This document shows, piece after piece, positions 44,886 to 53,561 of a DNA stretch of 64,000 nucleotides. The stretch is from Veillonellaceae bacterium (GTDB lineage: Bacteria; Bacillota_C; Negativicutes; UBA1444), in the NCBI GenBank assembly GCA_012798135.1, contig JAAZNU010000039.1:186001-250000 (forward strand). The letters run 5' to 3'. The notes under the pieces were generated by a model. It was not told the DNA's origin. It did no database searches and saw nothing but the letters and a program-made list of their open reading frames with translations. Within the stretch, counting starts at the first letter, position 1; each line of letters starts with the position of its first letter. The position numbers and the translations under genes were made by a program.

Positions 44886-45692
44886 TTATGCCCGCCCGTT
44901 TTTGAATACGAGTTCCATAATCTTATTGGCCGTTTCTTCAATGGCCTTATTGGACACATCAATAATCGGGCAACCAATCCGTTCCATAATGGTCGTAGCA
45001 TATTCCAATTCTTCGCTGATACGATTCAATGTTGCATAGTTGGCATCTGGCGGCAAACGCATAACTTTTAGACGTTCAGCCCGAATCTCATTTAATTTCC
45101 GGGAATCGATGACCAGACCCACAACCTTCTGCGGTGACACCTGGAAAAGTTCGTCCGGTGGCGGAACCTCCGGAACAAGGGGCACGTTGGCTACCTTGAT
45201 TTTTTTATGAGCCAAATACATGCTAAGCGGCGTTTTCGAGGTTCGGGATACCCCCACCAGAATCAAATCCGCTTTCAGCAATCCCCAGGGATTTTTGCCA
45301 TCATCATACTTTACGGCGAATTCAATCGCCTCCACCCGCTTGAAATAATCCTGATCCAACATGTGAATCAAGCCTGGTTTCAATTTGGGCGTCATGTCGG
45401 AAACAGATTGGATGGCCCGAATCATCGGGCCCATAATATCAACTGTAACCAAATCATACTTTTTGGCCTCTTCGAGCAATGCATCCCGCAGATCCGGCGA
45501 CACTAAGGTATGACAGACTACGCACGGATGTTTCGAGGCTTCGCGCAGTGTCTCCTTAATTTGGACCGCCGAAGTGATATAAGGGATCCTGACAATGTCA
45601 AACTTCCCGGAATCAAATTGGCTGGCCGTGGCTCGGGCGACCATTTCCGCAGTTTCGCCGATAGAATCGGACAACGCATAAATGATAGGCAA
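44886..45692 (-). CDS. PEP synthase / PPDK regulatory kinase-pyrophosphorylase (DUF299)
   Basis: 268-residue DUF299 protein that both phosphorylates (with ADP) and dephosphorylates (with phosphate) a Thr beside the catalytic His of PEP synthase or pyruvate phosphate dikinase. Visible: YALSDSIGETAEMVARA, the P-loop-like ILVGVSRTSKTPLSMYLA, and GLVIDSRKLNEIR. Last gene of ppsA-ccpN-this operon, so PEP synthase is the obvious target. Start is unclear: the first usual codon is TTG at 45692, 17 nt from GGAGG, while an in-frame ATA at 45701 stands at the ideal 8 nt. No ATG or GTG is available. Confidence 0.93.
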   Translation of the reverse strand: MPIIYALSDSIGETAEMVARATASQFDSGKFDIVRIPYITSAVQIKETLREASKHPCVVCHTLVSPDLRDALLEEAKKYDLVTVDIMGPMIRAIQSVSDMTPKLKPGLIHMLDQDYFKRVEAIEFAVKYDDGKNPWGLLKADLILVGVSRTSKTPLSMYLAHKKIKVANVPLVPEVPPPDELFQVSPQKVVGLVIDSRKLNEIRAERLKVMRLPPDANYATLNRISEELEYATTIMERIGCPIIDVSNKAIEETANKIMELVFKNGRA

Positions 45693-45706
45693 AGCGGCTA
45701 TGACGG

Positions 45707-46357
45707 TTACCTCCTTTTTCCCTGTCCCATTTCGACAAGCAACCGGGTAATGTTGGTTTTGGTTAACCGACCAATCACTTCGAACGCCCGTTCTTCCTCG
45801 GAGCCCATTGGGCGAACCACCGGCAGACTGTCAACTTCCCCATCCACCAGCTTTTTCGCCGCCGAAAGAACCGGTTCTTCCGGATCGGTCATAATCATTT
45901 TCGACATCCCGGTCATTAATACCTTCACCGGAATTTTTTGAAGATCACGACTCCCCATCGCTACCTTCAACAAATCCTTTCGTGAAACGACGCCTCTCAA
46001 TATCCCGCCCGGCTCGACAACAAATACCGTACCGACATCTTCGAGAAACATCGTCACTATGGTATCATAGGCGCTGGCTGTCGCAGCTACGACAACCGGC
46101 ACGGACTGAATATCCCGCACTTTGTAACGGGCTATTTCTTCAGTCAGCATGCTGAAAGCGCCCTTGCCTGTGTAATAATATCCGACTTTCGGCCGTGCGT
46201 CAAGTATGCCGGACATAATGAGAATAGCGAGATCGGGGCGCAATGCCGCCCGGCTCACGCCTAGGCGTTCAGCAAGTTGTTCCCCCGTCAGCGGCCCGCC
46301 TTCCTTGACCATTTCGATGATTTTTTCCTGTCGTGGCGTAAGTAGAATGGAAACCAC
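45707..46357 (-). CDS. CcpN-like HTH-CBS transcription regulator
   Basis: 216 residues: N-terminal winged helix (LTPRQEKIIEMVKEGGPLTGEQLAERLGVSRAALRPDLAIL) and two CBS domains (about 78-210). This is the architecture of CcpN/YqzB, which represses gluconeogenic genes in Bacillus when ATP is high. It lies between ppsA and the DUF299 gene; the ccpN-yqfL pair is conserved in Firmicutes. Here its direct partner is PEP synthase, so control of gluconeogenic PEP formation, including its own operon, is likely. GTG start with GGAG 4 nt upstream. Its last codons carry the GGAGG for the next gene. Confidence 0.9.
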   Translation of the reverse strand: MVSILLTPRQEKIIEMVKEGGPLTGEQLAERLGVSRAALRPDLAILIMSGILDARPKVGYYYTGKGAFSMLTEEIARYKVRDIQSVPVVVAATASAYDTIVTMFLEDVGTVFVVEPGGILRGVVSRKDLLKVAMGSRDLQKIPVKVLMTGMSKMIMTDPEEPVLSAAKKLVDGEVDSLPVVRPMGSEEERAFEVIGRLTKTNITRLLVEMGQGKRR

Positions 46358-46375
46358 TCCTCTCCGAGATCCATG

Positions 46376-48799
46376 CTACCATGTATATTCGCTATTTTCC
46401 GCCAGTCCCCTGCCAGTAAGTTTTTCCAATATTATTCTTTGTTCAATTTGCGCAACCCAGTGCTTGGATGCCTTCACCGCATCCGGATTCACCGAGATGG
46501 AATCAATGCCGCTTCGGACCAAGAATTCCGTAAAGTCCGGATAAACGCTGGGAGCTTGCCCGCAGATGGAAACCGTTTTCCCATCGCGATGCGCGACTTC
46601 GATCAAATGTCGGATCGCTCGTTTAACTGCCAGATTGCGTTCATCAAAAATGCCGGCGACACTGTCATTGTCGCGATCGCATCCCAATACCAACATCGTC
46701 AGATCATTGGAACCGATCGAATAACCATCCACATACTGGTTAAATTGATCGGCCAAAATAATATTGGAGGGAATTTCCGCCATCAACCATACTTTGAAAT
46801 CAGGTCCTCGCCGCAGGCCTTCCTGCGCCATAAGAGCGGTAACTTTGGCCGCCTCTTCGACGGTACGACAAAAGGGAATCATGACATGCAAATTTTTAAA
46901 ACCGAATTCTTCCCGCACTTTTCGCACCGCTCGCAGTTCAAGCCGGAATGCCTCAATATAAGCCGGGTCATAATAGCGTGAGGCTCCCCGCCACCCCAGC
47001 AGCGAGCTGGGCTCAACCGGTTCATATTTTTCCCCGCCTTTCAGATCTCGGTACTCACTGGTTTTGAAATCGCTGAACCGCAGCGTAACCGGTCGCGGCG
47101 CCATCGCTTGCGCAACTTTGCGGAATGCGTCCGCCAGCACATTTACCACGCGGTCCGGTTGGTTCATTTCAATCAGGTACAGGGGATGTTCATGAATAAA
47201 AGTCGTCCAGATGAATTCTTCCCGCATCAGGCCAATCCCGTCGGCAGGCAACGGTGCATAGCGGGCGGCCAAATCGGGATCGCCGAGATTCATGTATATT
47301 TTGGTTCCGGTAACCGGAAATGTTTCAACGGCAAAACCCGGCCCGGCTTCAGCTGGCCGCGGCGCTGCCACCAGATCACTGATCACGCCTTCATAAATCA
47401 CGCCGTTCGTTGCATCCACCGTAATCTGCATGCCGGTCTGAATAGCCGTAGTCGCCGACTTGCCGCGGCTCTTGGTGCCAACCACGCAAGGAATTCCCAA
47501 TTCCCGGCTGACAATTGAGGCGTGGCACGTCATTCCGCCGGAATCGGTCACAATGGCTTTCGCTTTTTTCATCGCCGGCACCCAATCAGGAGCGGTCATT
47601 TCCGTGATCAAGATTTCGCCCTCTTTGAAGTTGTCGATCAGGTTTGGCGACAGAATAACGTGCGCAATGCCGCTTACCCGCCCGGGACTGGCCGGCAGGC
47701 CCTTGACCAAAATGTTTCGTTCGGCGATTGGTGCAGCTTCCGTTTCTTTTTTCACAGACACTACCTCCTTCTGTTCTGTGGTAACCGGTTTATTTTTATT
47801 CGACCAGACGGTTTCCGGACGGGCCTGGACGATCCACAGCCTATTGTTTCGTTCGTCCATCGCCCACTCCATGTCCATATAAGTGCCGTAATGTTTTTCA
47901 ATATCCAGCGCATAACGGGACAATTCCTGAATTTGCTCGTCGGTAAGCACCGGTTTGTTCTTCAGTTCATCCGGAACCGGTTTTTCCACGACGCCGCCGC
48001 CCGGCCTTCGTACCAGTTGAACGGTTTTTTCGTGCACGGATCGTTCCGTGATTTCCAGGTCCGCTTTGGCAACCCAAAAATGATCGGGAGTCACGGTTCC
48101 CTGTACAATATATTCTCCTAATCCCCAGGAACCCTCGATCAAGATATTTCGATCATCACCATTGACCACATTGACAGTAAACATGACTCCGGAAGCCGCT
48201 GAAAAAACCATCATCTGGACAACCGCGCTCAGCGCCGCCTCTGTGTGACTGAAATTTTTCTTGGTCCGATAGTAAACCGCGCGGTCGGTAAACATCGAGG
48301 CGAAACATTCCTTGACTCGTTCCACCACTTCGTCAGCGCCCCGAACATTCAAATATGTTTCCTGTTGTCCGGCAAAGCTGGCATCCGGTAAATCCTCCGC
48401 CGTTGCGCTGGAGCGGACCGCAACAAACGGCTGTTCTTCCCCGACTTTTGCCGCCAAATCCACGTAAGCCTGCTTGATCGCTTCTTCAAATTTTTTCGGC
48501 AGTTTTGCGTCCACAATGACTTGCCGGATACCGGCGCTAATTTCCCGCAACTGTCGGCTATCTTCGACATTGGTAAGGTTCGCAATCATTTCACTGATTT
48601 TCCGATCAAGGCCGGTTTCCCGCAAAAACGTCCGATAGGCCTGAGCGGTTGTCGCGAAACCATAAGGAACCGGAACGCCGGTTTTGGAAGTCATTTCGCC
48701 CAACGATGCCGATTTCCCGCCGACGATCGCAACATCTTCCCGGCAGATATCCTCAAACCATAAGATCCACTGCTCTTTTGCGTGTTTATCGACCACCAT
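46376..48799 (-). CDS. ppsA: Phosphoenolpyruvate synthase
   Basis: Makes PEP from pyruvate with ATP (to AMP plus phosphate), the entry to gluconeogenesis. About 807 residues, in order: ATP-grasp domain (GGKSASLGEM, AVRSSATAEDLPDASFAGQQETYLN), the swivelling phospho-His domain with GGMTCHASIVSRELGIP (His acceptor and the Thr two residues before it that DUF299 kinases modify), and the PEP-binding barrel (GIGLMREEF, GSNDLTMLVLG, SICGQAPS). The ATG at 48799 follows TTAGGAGG. First gene of the operon with ccpN and the DUF299 gene. Confidence 0.96.
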   Translation of the reverse strand: MVVDKHAKEQWILWFEDICREDVAIVGGKSASLGEMTSKTGVPVPYGFATTAQAYRTFLRETGLDRKISEMIANLTNVEDSRQLREISAGIRQVIVDAKLPKKFEEAIKQAYVDLAAKVGEEQPFVAVRSSATAEDLPDASFAGQQETYLNVRGADEVVERVKECFASMFTDRAVYYRTKKNFSHTEAALSAVVQMMVFSAASGVMFTVNVVNGDDRNILIEGSWGLGEYIVQGTVTPDHFWVAKADLEITERSVHEKTVQLVRRPGGGVVEKPVPDELKNKPVLTDEQIQELSRYALDIEKHYGTYMDMEWAMDERNNRLWIVQARPETVWSNKNKPVTTEQKEVVSVKKETEAAPIAERNILVKGLPASPGRVSGIAHVILSPNLIDNFKEGEILITEMTAPDWVPAMKKAKAIVTDSGGMTCHASIVSRELGIPCVVGTKSRGKSATTAIQTGMQITVDATNGVIYEGVISDLVAAPRPAEAGPGFAVETFPVTGTKIYMNLGDPDLAARYAPLPADGIGLMREEFIWTTFIHEHPLYLIEMNQPDRVVNVLADAFRKVAQAMAPRPVTLRFSDFKTSEYRDLKGGEKYEPVEPSSLLGWRGASRYYDPAYIEAFRLELRAVRKVREEFGFKNLHVMIPFCRTVEEAAKVTALMAQEGLRRGPDFKVWLMAEIPSNIILADQFNQYVDGYSIGSNDLTMLVLGCDRDNDSVAGIFDERNLAVKRAIRHLIEVAHRDGKTVSICGQAPSVYPDFTEFLVRSGIDSISVNPDAVKASKHWVAQIEQRIILEKLTGRGLAENSEYTW

Positions 48800-48825
48800 A
48801 CCGCCTCCTAAGTTTTTTCGTTTAC

Positions 48826-48854
48826 ATGATACCATATATGCGTCATATTGCCAA
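48826..48854 (-). promoter_or_regulatory. Promoter of the ppsA operon
   Basis: TTGGCA (48854-48849), 17-nt spacer, TATCAT (48831-48826) on the minus strand, about 27 nt before the ppsA ATG. Confidence 0.7.
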
Positions 48855-48857
48855 TAT
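48836..48857. promoter_or_regulatory. Two overlapping palindromes over the ppsA promoter
   Basis: ATATT-GGC-AATAT (48857-48845, minus strand) covers the -35, and ATATG-ACG-CATAT (48848-48836) fills the spacer; they share four bases. Likely operators, most simply for the CcpN-like protein of the same operon, but they do not fit the Bacillus CcpN consensus exactly. Confidence 0.5.
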
Positions 48858-48929
48858 AGTATATGCTAAATGGAAAAATATTTTATTATTTTTTCACAAA
48901 CTTGTGCGGTTCATTATTTTTCTACCCGG

Positions 48930-48968
48930 CAAAATACAAACCGGAGTCGAACTGATCGACCCCGGTTT
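48930..48968 (-). terminator. Terminator after glyS
   Basis: Thirteen-position stem AAACCGG..TCGA / TCGA..CCGGTTT with one mismatch, then GTATTTTG on the minus strand. Confidence 0.75.
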
Positions 48969-49020
48969 GTATCCAACAGGTATCCTTTTTTCGTCAAAAA
49001 AATCAACTTTGCTGACGGTG

Positions 49021-51084
49021 CTATTGGGGAACGATTTTGCTGAAATCGGCGATCTTACGTGTGAAGATGCTGATCCGTCGCAACAAAGCCAACCGATTAT
49101 CCCGAACCCGGACATCCTCCGCCATAACCATGACGGATGCAAAAAATGCATCAATTGGCGCTGCCAGATCAGCAATCACTTGTAGCGCCGCCAAATACTC
49201 CTGGTCGTTGATTGCACCGGCGATACGCGACTCGGCAGCCTCGCAGGCTTGATATAGCGAGGCTTCGGCCGCATTTTCAAACAAAGACTCTTCGACATTT
49301 TCGCATTCCGTTTTGCCCGCCAGATTGGCGGCCCGGGTAAATGCTTCCACAGCCCGTTCCAAAGCGGCCGTTCCTTCCGGCGAAGCCATGGCCATCGCCC
49401 GGAGCCAAGCGTCATAAACATCATTAGTGCTGGTCGCCAGCAAAGCATCGATAATATCATACCGGACGCCGGCATCGCTTAACACATTCTTCAGACGAAG
49501 CCGGAAAAACTCCTGAAAGCTGTCGAGAAGTTTTTGCCGTTTTGCTTCCTCAACCAGTCCCGCCAAATCCATGGCGCTTTCGGCTATTTCCGAAAGAGAC
49601 AGAGAAATCTTTCCGTCAATCAAAATATTCACCACACCAAGGGCCTGCCGGCGCAGGGCGTAAGGATCCTGCGACCCGGTTGGGATAAGGCCCCGGCTGA
49701 ACGTCGTGACAATATTATCGATCTTATCGGCAATCGCCACGGCGCGTCCCGCCGCAGTCGACGGCAAAATGTCGCCGGCAAAGCGCGGCAGATAATGTTC
49801 GAAGATCGCTTTGGACACTATCGGAGATTCGCCGGACAGCCGGGCATACTCCTCGCCCATTACTCCCTGCAGTTCTGTAAACTCGCAGACCATGCCGGTC
49901 ATCAGATCGGCTTTCGCCAATTCAGCGGCACGTTCCACCAGGGGCAAGTCGCCAGCGGTCACTCCTGTTTGATCGGCAATCACCACCGACATTTTTTTGA
50001 GACGCTGAGCCTTGTCGTACATAGTACCAAGGCCTTCCTGAAAAACAATGGTCTTTAACTTACCCACCCGTTCGCCCAGGGGCACTTTTCGGTCCTCGTC
50101 GTAAAAGAAGCGAGCGTCGGCGAGCCGGGCCCGAAGAACGCGTTCATTGCCATGCCGGACATTATCGATATATTCTGTTCCGCCATTTCGGACGGTAATG
50201 AACACCGGAAACAGCTTTCCATCCGCGCTGAACACCGGGAAGTATCGTTGATGCTCTCGCATTGGCGTAATAATGGCATCAGCCGGCAAATCGAGGAATT
50301 TTTCCTCGAAGCGGCCGCACAACGCCGTAGGGTATTCCACCAAAAACAGTACTTCTTCCAATAATTCCGCATCAATGTTCGCCGTGCCGCCTTGGGCTAC
50401 CGCTAATTCCTCGACTTGCCTGCGAATGATCGCCCGTCGTTCCGTTGGATCCACAATCACGAAATTGTCCCGCATCAATGTTTCATAATCGGCAGCTGTC
50501 GGAATGGAGACGCTAGCGGACCCCAGCACGCGGTGTCCCCGGCTGACCCGGCCGGACACAATGCCGGCAAATTCGACCGGCACGACCTCCGCACCAAACA
50601 ACGCGACCAACCAGTGAATCGGCCGGACAAATTTCAGATCACCGTCGCCCCAACGCATGTTTTTGGGAAAAGCCAAAGCCGACGCCAATCCCTGCAATAG
50701 TTCCGGCAACAATCCCGCCACTTGTTTCCCCGTATCATGAATGACCGCATAAACGTAGCCGTCCTCACTGATCAAGTCCGTCGCCGCCACTCCTGCGCCG
50801 CGGGCAAAGCCTTCGGCAGCCTTGCTCGGTTTTCCGGCCGAATCATAGGCCAACTTAATCGACGGCCCCTTTTTCTTGATCGTCTGATCGGCTTGTTCTT
50901 CAGCTACGCCATGCACGGTCAACGCCAACCGCCGCGGCGTTCCGACCGTTTTGAGTGATGCGAAATCAATCCGTTTATCCGCCAGCGCTTTCTTGGCCAA
51001 ATCGGCGAACTGTCCTAAAGCTCCCGGCATAAATCGCGCTGGGATCTCTTCAGTGCCAATTTCAAACAACAAATCTTTTGCCAT
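49021..51084 (-). CDS. glyS: Glycyl-tRNA synthetase beta subunit
   Basis: 687 residues of the bacterial alpha2-beta2 type enzyme that charges tRNA-Gly. It starts MAKDLLFEIGTEEIPARFMP (standard), with PKNMRWGDGDLKFVRPIHWL, DPTERRAIIR and MREHQRYFPV, an HD-like middle part, and the C-terminal anticodon-binding helices (DDVRVRDNRLALLRRI-like end). ATG with GGAGG 9 nt upstream, one base after the glyQ stop. Controlled with glyQ by the T-box upstream. Confidence 0.98.
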   Translation of the reverse strand: MAKDLLFEIGTEEIPARFMPGALGQFADLAKKALADKRIDFASLKTVGTPRRLALTVHGVAEEQADQTIKKKGPSIKLAYDSAGKPSKAAEGFARGAGVAATDLISEDGYVYAVIHDTGKQVAGLLPELLQGLASALAFPKNMRWGDGDLKFVRPIHWLVALFGAEVVPVEFAGIVSGRVSRGHRVLGSASVSIPTAADYETLMRDNFVIVDPTERRAIIRRQVEELAVAQGGTANIDAELLEEVLFLVEYPTALCGRFEEKFLDLPADAIITPMREHQRYFPVFSADGKLFPVFITVRNGGTEYIDNVRHGNERVLRARLADARFFYDEDRKVPLGERVGKLKTIVFQEGLGTMYDKAQRLKKMSVVIADQTGVTAGDLPLVERAAELAKADLMTGMVCEFTELQGVMGEEYARLSGESPIVSKAIFEHYLPRFAGDILPSTAAGRAVAIADKIDNIVTTFSRGLIPTGSQDPYALRRQALGVVNILIDGKISLSLSEIAESAMDLAGLVEEAKRQKLLDSFQEFFRLRLKNVLSDAGVRYDIIDALLATSTNDVYDAWLRAMAMASPEGTAALERAVEAFTRAANLAGKTECENVEESLFENAAEASLYQACEAAESRIAGAINDQEYLAALQVIADLAAPIDAFFASVMVMAEDVRVRDNRLALLRRISIFTRKIADFSKIVPQ

Positions 51085-51085
51085 C

Positions 51086-51961
51086 TTATTTCGCCTCCTT
51101 CAGAAGAGGATAGCCCAATTTCTCGCGTTGCGCCAAATAGCCCTGCGCACAAAGGCGGGCCAAGTTTCTCACCCGGCCTATAAATGCCGTTCGTTCACTG
51201 ACGCTGATAGCCCCCCGAGAATTCAGCAGATTAAAAGTGTGGCTGCATTTCAAAACATAGTCGTAGGCCGGCAGCACATAACCCAAATCAACAACCCGGA
51301 TCGCTTCCTTTTCATACATGTCGAACAAATGGAATAACATATCGGTATCGGCAATTTCAAAATTGTAATAGGACTGCTCGACTTCGTTGCGATGGAAGAC
51401 ATCGCCATAGGTAATGCCATTGACCCATTCAATATCGAATACATTTTCCTTGCCCTGAATGTACATGGACAAGCGTTCCAACCCATAAGTAATCTCGACG
51501 GCAACCGGTTTCACGTCAATGCTGCCCACTTGTTGAAAATACGTGAACTGAGTAATTTCCATGCCGTCCAGCCAGACTTCCCAGCCCAGACCCCAAGCGC
51601 CCAAAGTCGGCGATTCCCAGTTGTCCTCCACAAAGCGAATATCATGTTCGGCCGCCTTGATTCCGAGCTGCGCCAAGCTTTCCAGATAGAGTTCCTGGAT
51701 GTTGAGCGGCGACGGTTTCATGACCACTTGATACTGATGATGTTGGAACAGACGATTGGGATTGTCGCCGTAACGGCCGTCGGCCGGGCGTCGGGACGGT
51801 TCCACATAGGCAACATTCCATGGTTCAGGCCCCAGGGCCCGCAGAAACGTCGCCGGGTTCATCGTGCCGGCGCCTTTTTCCACATCGTATGGCTGTTGGA
51901 TGATGCAGTTCTGGCTGGACCAAAACTTTTGCAGCGTCAGAATAATTTCCTGAAAAGTCAT
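51086..51961 (-). CDS. glyQ: Glycyl-tRNA synthetase alpha subunit
   Basis: 291-residue catalytic subunit. It starts [36 protein letters not shown] and contains class II motifs ([39 protein letters not shown]-type region here [17 protein letters not shown]). The ATG at 51961 is chosen; an upstream in-frame TTG precedes the GGGGGA ribosome site. Leader of about 300 nt carries a T-box, so expression rises when uncharged tRNA-Gly accumulates. Confidence 0.98.
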   Translation of the reverse strand: MTFQEIILTLQKFWSSQNCIIQQPYDVEKGAGTMNPATFLRALGPEPWNVAYVEPSRRPADGRYGDNPNRLFQHHQYQVVMKPSPLNIQELYLESLAQLGIKAAEHDIRFVEDNWESPTLGAWGLGWEVWLDGMEITQFTYFQQVGSIDVKPVAVEITYGLERLSMYIQGKENVFDIEWVNGITYGDVFHRNEVEQSYYNFEIADTDMLFHLFDMYEKEAIRVVDLGYVLPAYDYVLKCSHTFNLLNSRGAISVSERTAFIGRVRNLARLCAQGYLAQREKLGYPLLKEAK

Positions 51962-52010
51962 GCCAAATTCTTCCCCCTTCAAAATTTTATGGACCTAACC
52001 GTTGCAACGG

Positions 52011-52061
52011 AAAAACAAAAAACCCATCCCTGCAACGTTGCTCTCGTTGCAGGGACGGGTC
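52011..52061 (-). terminator. T-box terminator hairpin of glyQS
   Basis: Long stem starting GACCCGTCCCTGCAACG and its complement, then TTTTTTGTTTTT on the minus strand; mutually exclusive with the antiterminator formed around the T-box element. Confidence 0.9.
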
Positions 52062-52260
52062 TATTTTCCCGCGGTTCCACCCTGCTTGACTCCTATCCGA
52101 GTCCGCCTTGCTTTTATGGCGAGCTTTACTCAATCCGTGACCGGATTTTTCCTCTCGCGGTTTGGGAATGCCGTTCATCCGCACTTCGCCGATCTTCCAC
52201 CCGCATCGGCTCGCTGTCCGTACCCTGCTGCAGATTACTCTTTCCCGCATCACCGTAACT
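52011..52260 (-). promoter_or_regulatory. Glycine T-box riboswitch
   Basis: Leader RNA of glyQS. The T-box consensus GGGTGGAACCGCGG is at 52082-52069, followed by the terminator. Upstream lies a stem I region with an AGAGTA K-turn-like element and a GGC triplet (in ATCGGCGAAG) that can act as the glycine specifier. Senses uncharged tRNA-Gly through its 3' NCCA end. Confidence 0.9.
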
Positions 52261-52266
52261 GCAACT

Positions 52267-52295
52267 ATCTTATCGAAAACGCCAAAAAAAATCAA
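52267..52295 (-). promoter_or_regulatory. Promoter of the T-box-glyQS transcript
   Basis: TTGATT (52295-52290), 17-nt spacer, TAAGAT (52272-52267) on the minus strand, giving a start near 52260, at the beginning of the T-box fold. Confidence 0.6.
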
Positions 52296-52324
52296 GTCTT
52301 CACCGTCTCCAGCAGCGGCGAAGA

Positions 52325-52354
52325 TTGCCTTACTCCGGCGTTATAACGTACAAT
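52325..52354 (+). promoter_or_regulatory. Candidate promoter of the selenoprotein gene
   Basis: TTGCCT, 18-nt spacer, TACAAT on the plus strand, about 31 nt before the ATG. Divergent from the glyQS promoter. Confidence 0.5.
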
Positions 52355-52385
52355 AGAACAAACAACTATTTCAAGGAGGTTCGGG

Positions 52386-52688
52386 ATGGCCAAATTAGAA
52401 ATTCAATTCGAGCCCAACGCTGAGCAGCACATCCGGCAAAACGGCGGTTCCGTGTTGCTCGTGGCAACTCACGATTCCCATCTCGGCTGATGTAAAATCA
52501 ACTTGGGCCCATCCGTGCGATTGGGCGAACCATCCGCCAAGGACATGGACCATTACAATCATCTGACCATAAACGGCATTGAAGTCTATATGCCCAAATC
52601 CGTATTTATCCCGGGTAATTTTACAATTTCTTTGCGTCATCTATTCTGGTTTAAGTTTCTCACGATCGACGACTGGAAACTAATTTAA
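52386..52688 (+). CDS. HesB-like CC/Se-motif selenoprotein (TGA read as selenocysteine)
   Basis: 100-codon gene with one in-frame TGA at codon 35 (52488-52490) followed directly by a Cys codon, giving HLG-Sec-Cys-KINLG. Perfect AAGGAGG 6 nt before the ATG. The frame stays open and protein-like on both sides of the TGA (MAKLEIQFEPNAEQHIRQ before; NHLTINGIEVYMP and WFKFLTIDDWKLI after). I recall a HesB-like family annotated as CC/Se motif (seleno)proteins, in which the position is Sec or Cys before a second Cys; this fits its size and layout. A SECIS-like hairpin starts 16 nt after the TGA. Redox or metal-binding role presumed. It converges on the response regulator, the stops overlapping in TTAA. 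Confidence 0.88.
52488..52526 (+). promoter_or_regulatory. TGA Sec codon and bacterial SECIS-like hairpin
   Basis: The hairpin at 52507-52526 pairs GCCCA with TGGGC and TC with GA, leaving a bulged T and the loop CGTGC. Loop distance from the TGA (23 nt) and a G among its first two bases fit the bacterial SECIS model as I remember it. Confidence 0.7.
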
Positions 52689-53479
52689 ATTTTTTGCGTT
52701 TCATCGACTAATAGCGCCAAAAATTTCAACTGCCCATCAGACGCATGATCATCCTGAATTTGTCGCACCATTTTATCATTGGGAATAACGGCCGTCACGC
52801 CACCGCAAGTTTGATGCAATTCATGCATGAGCCTATTGAGCGCAGCCAGCGCCTTGCGTTCCAAACGCCCAGTCCCGCCAAAATCGAATCTTACGCCGGG
52901 ACAGGCGGCTTGGCATTCGAACTTCGTTTCCAGGGCCAAGGCGGCACAACTTCCCACCGAAAAATGAGGATTGATTTCGACCCGAATGGCCCCATCCGGA
53001 GCCCGTTCCACATTATAGGGGGAAATCACCTCCACAACGGCGGTATCGGCTTGCGACTCATTTTTCTGGCTGCGACGATATCGGCGCGCCCTTTCTCTGA
53101 ATTCAGCCGTGTTGAACGGTTGTTTCATAATGGAGGAAACCGCTTCTTTTACCTGGGATTCGGTGAACGGTTTCAGCAAAAAGCCGCGGGCGCCGCGCTC
53201 CAATGCTTCTTCAATCACTTGCCGTTGCTCCATGGCGCTGATCACTAAAAAACGGGCTTCCGGAAACGGCGCCAAGATCTTTGACATCGCCGCGAGCCCA
53301 TTCATTGTTGGCATTCCCAGGTCCATAGTAACAATGTCGGGTTTAAGACGAACGTACTCGGTATAGGCTTTCACGCCAGTATCCGCTTCTCCCACGACCT
53401 GATGCCCTGCCGTTGTCAGCATATCCCGCAGCAACCGCCGAATTGTCGTTGAATCATCCACCACCAGTATCCTTGCCAC
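52685..53479 (-). CDS. Response regulator with uncharacterised C-terminal domain
   Basis: About 264 residues from a GTG at 53479, with GAGGG 9 nt upstream. CheY-like receiver domain (about 1-120): MARILVVDDSTTIRRLLRDML, phospho-acceptor Asp in DIVTMDLGMPTMNG, Ser/Thr and Lys in VISAMEQ and LLKPF. The C-terminal half is not DNA-binding by eye: after a basic linker (RERARRYRRSQK) comes a strand-helix domain (RVEINPHFSVGSCAALALE, FDFGGTGRLERKALAALNRLMHEL) that could be STAS-like, as in some anti-sigma antagonists. An in-frame extension to 53722 would overlap the Smr gene and is rejected. No sensor kinase nearby. Confidence 0.85.
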   Translation of the reverse strand: MARILVVDDSTTIRRLLRDMLTTAGHQVVGEADTGVKAYTEYVRLKPDIVTMDLGMPTMNGLAAMSKILAPFPEARFLVISAMEQRQVIEEALERGARGFLLKPFTESQVKEAVSSIMKQPFNTAEFRERARRYRRSQKNESQADTAVVEVISPYNVERAPDGAIRVEINPHFSVGSCAALALETKFECQAACPGVRFDFGGTGRLERKALAALNRLMHELHQTCGGVTAVIPNDKMVRQIQDDHASDGQLKFLALLVDETQKI

Positions 53480-53561
53480 TGCGCCGATCCCTCGCATCGT
53501 ATACTTTCTTGACTGGTCGCATCGGTTAATCGGTTTGCCAAACTCTTTCAACAAATGTTGA

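Noticed and set aside
52386..52490. Reading the TGA at 52488 as a nonsense mutation (pseudogene)
   Set aside because: Single TGA directly before Cys, good ribosome site, coding-like sequence after it in the same frame, SECIS-like hairpin and a known CC/Se family all favour Sec.
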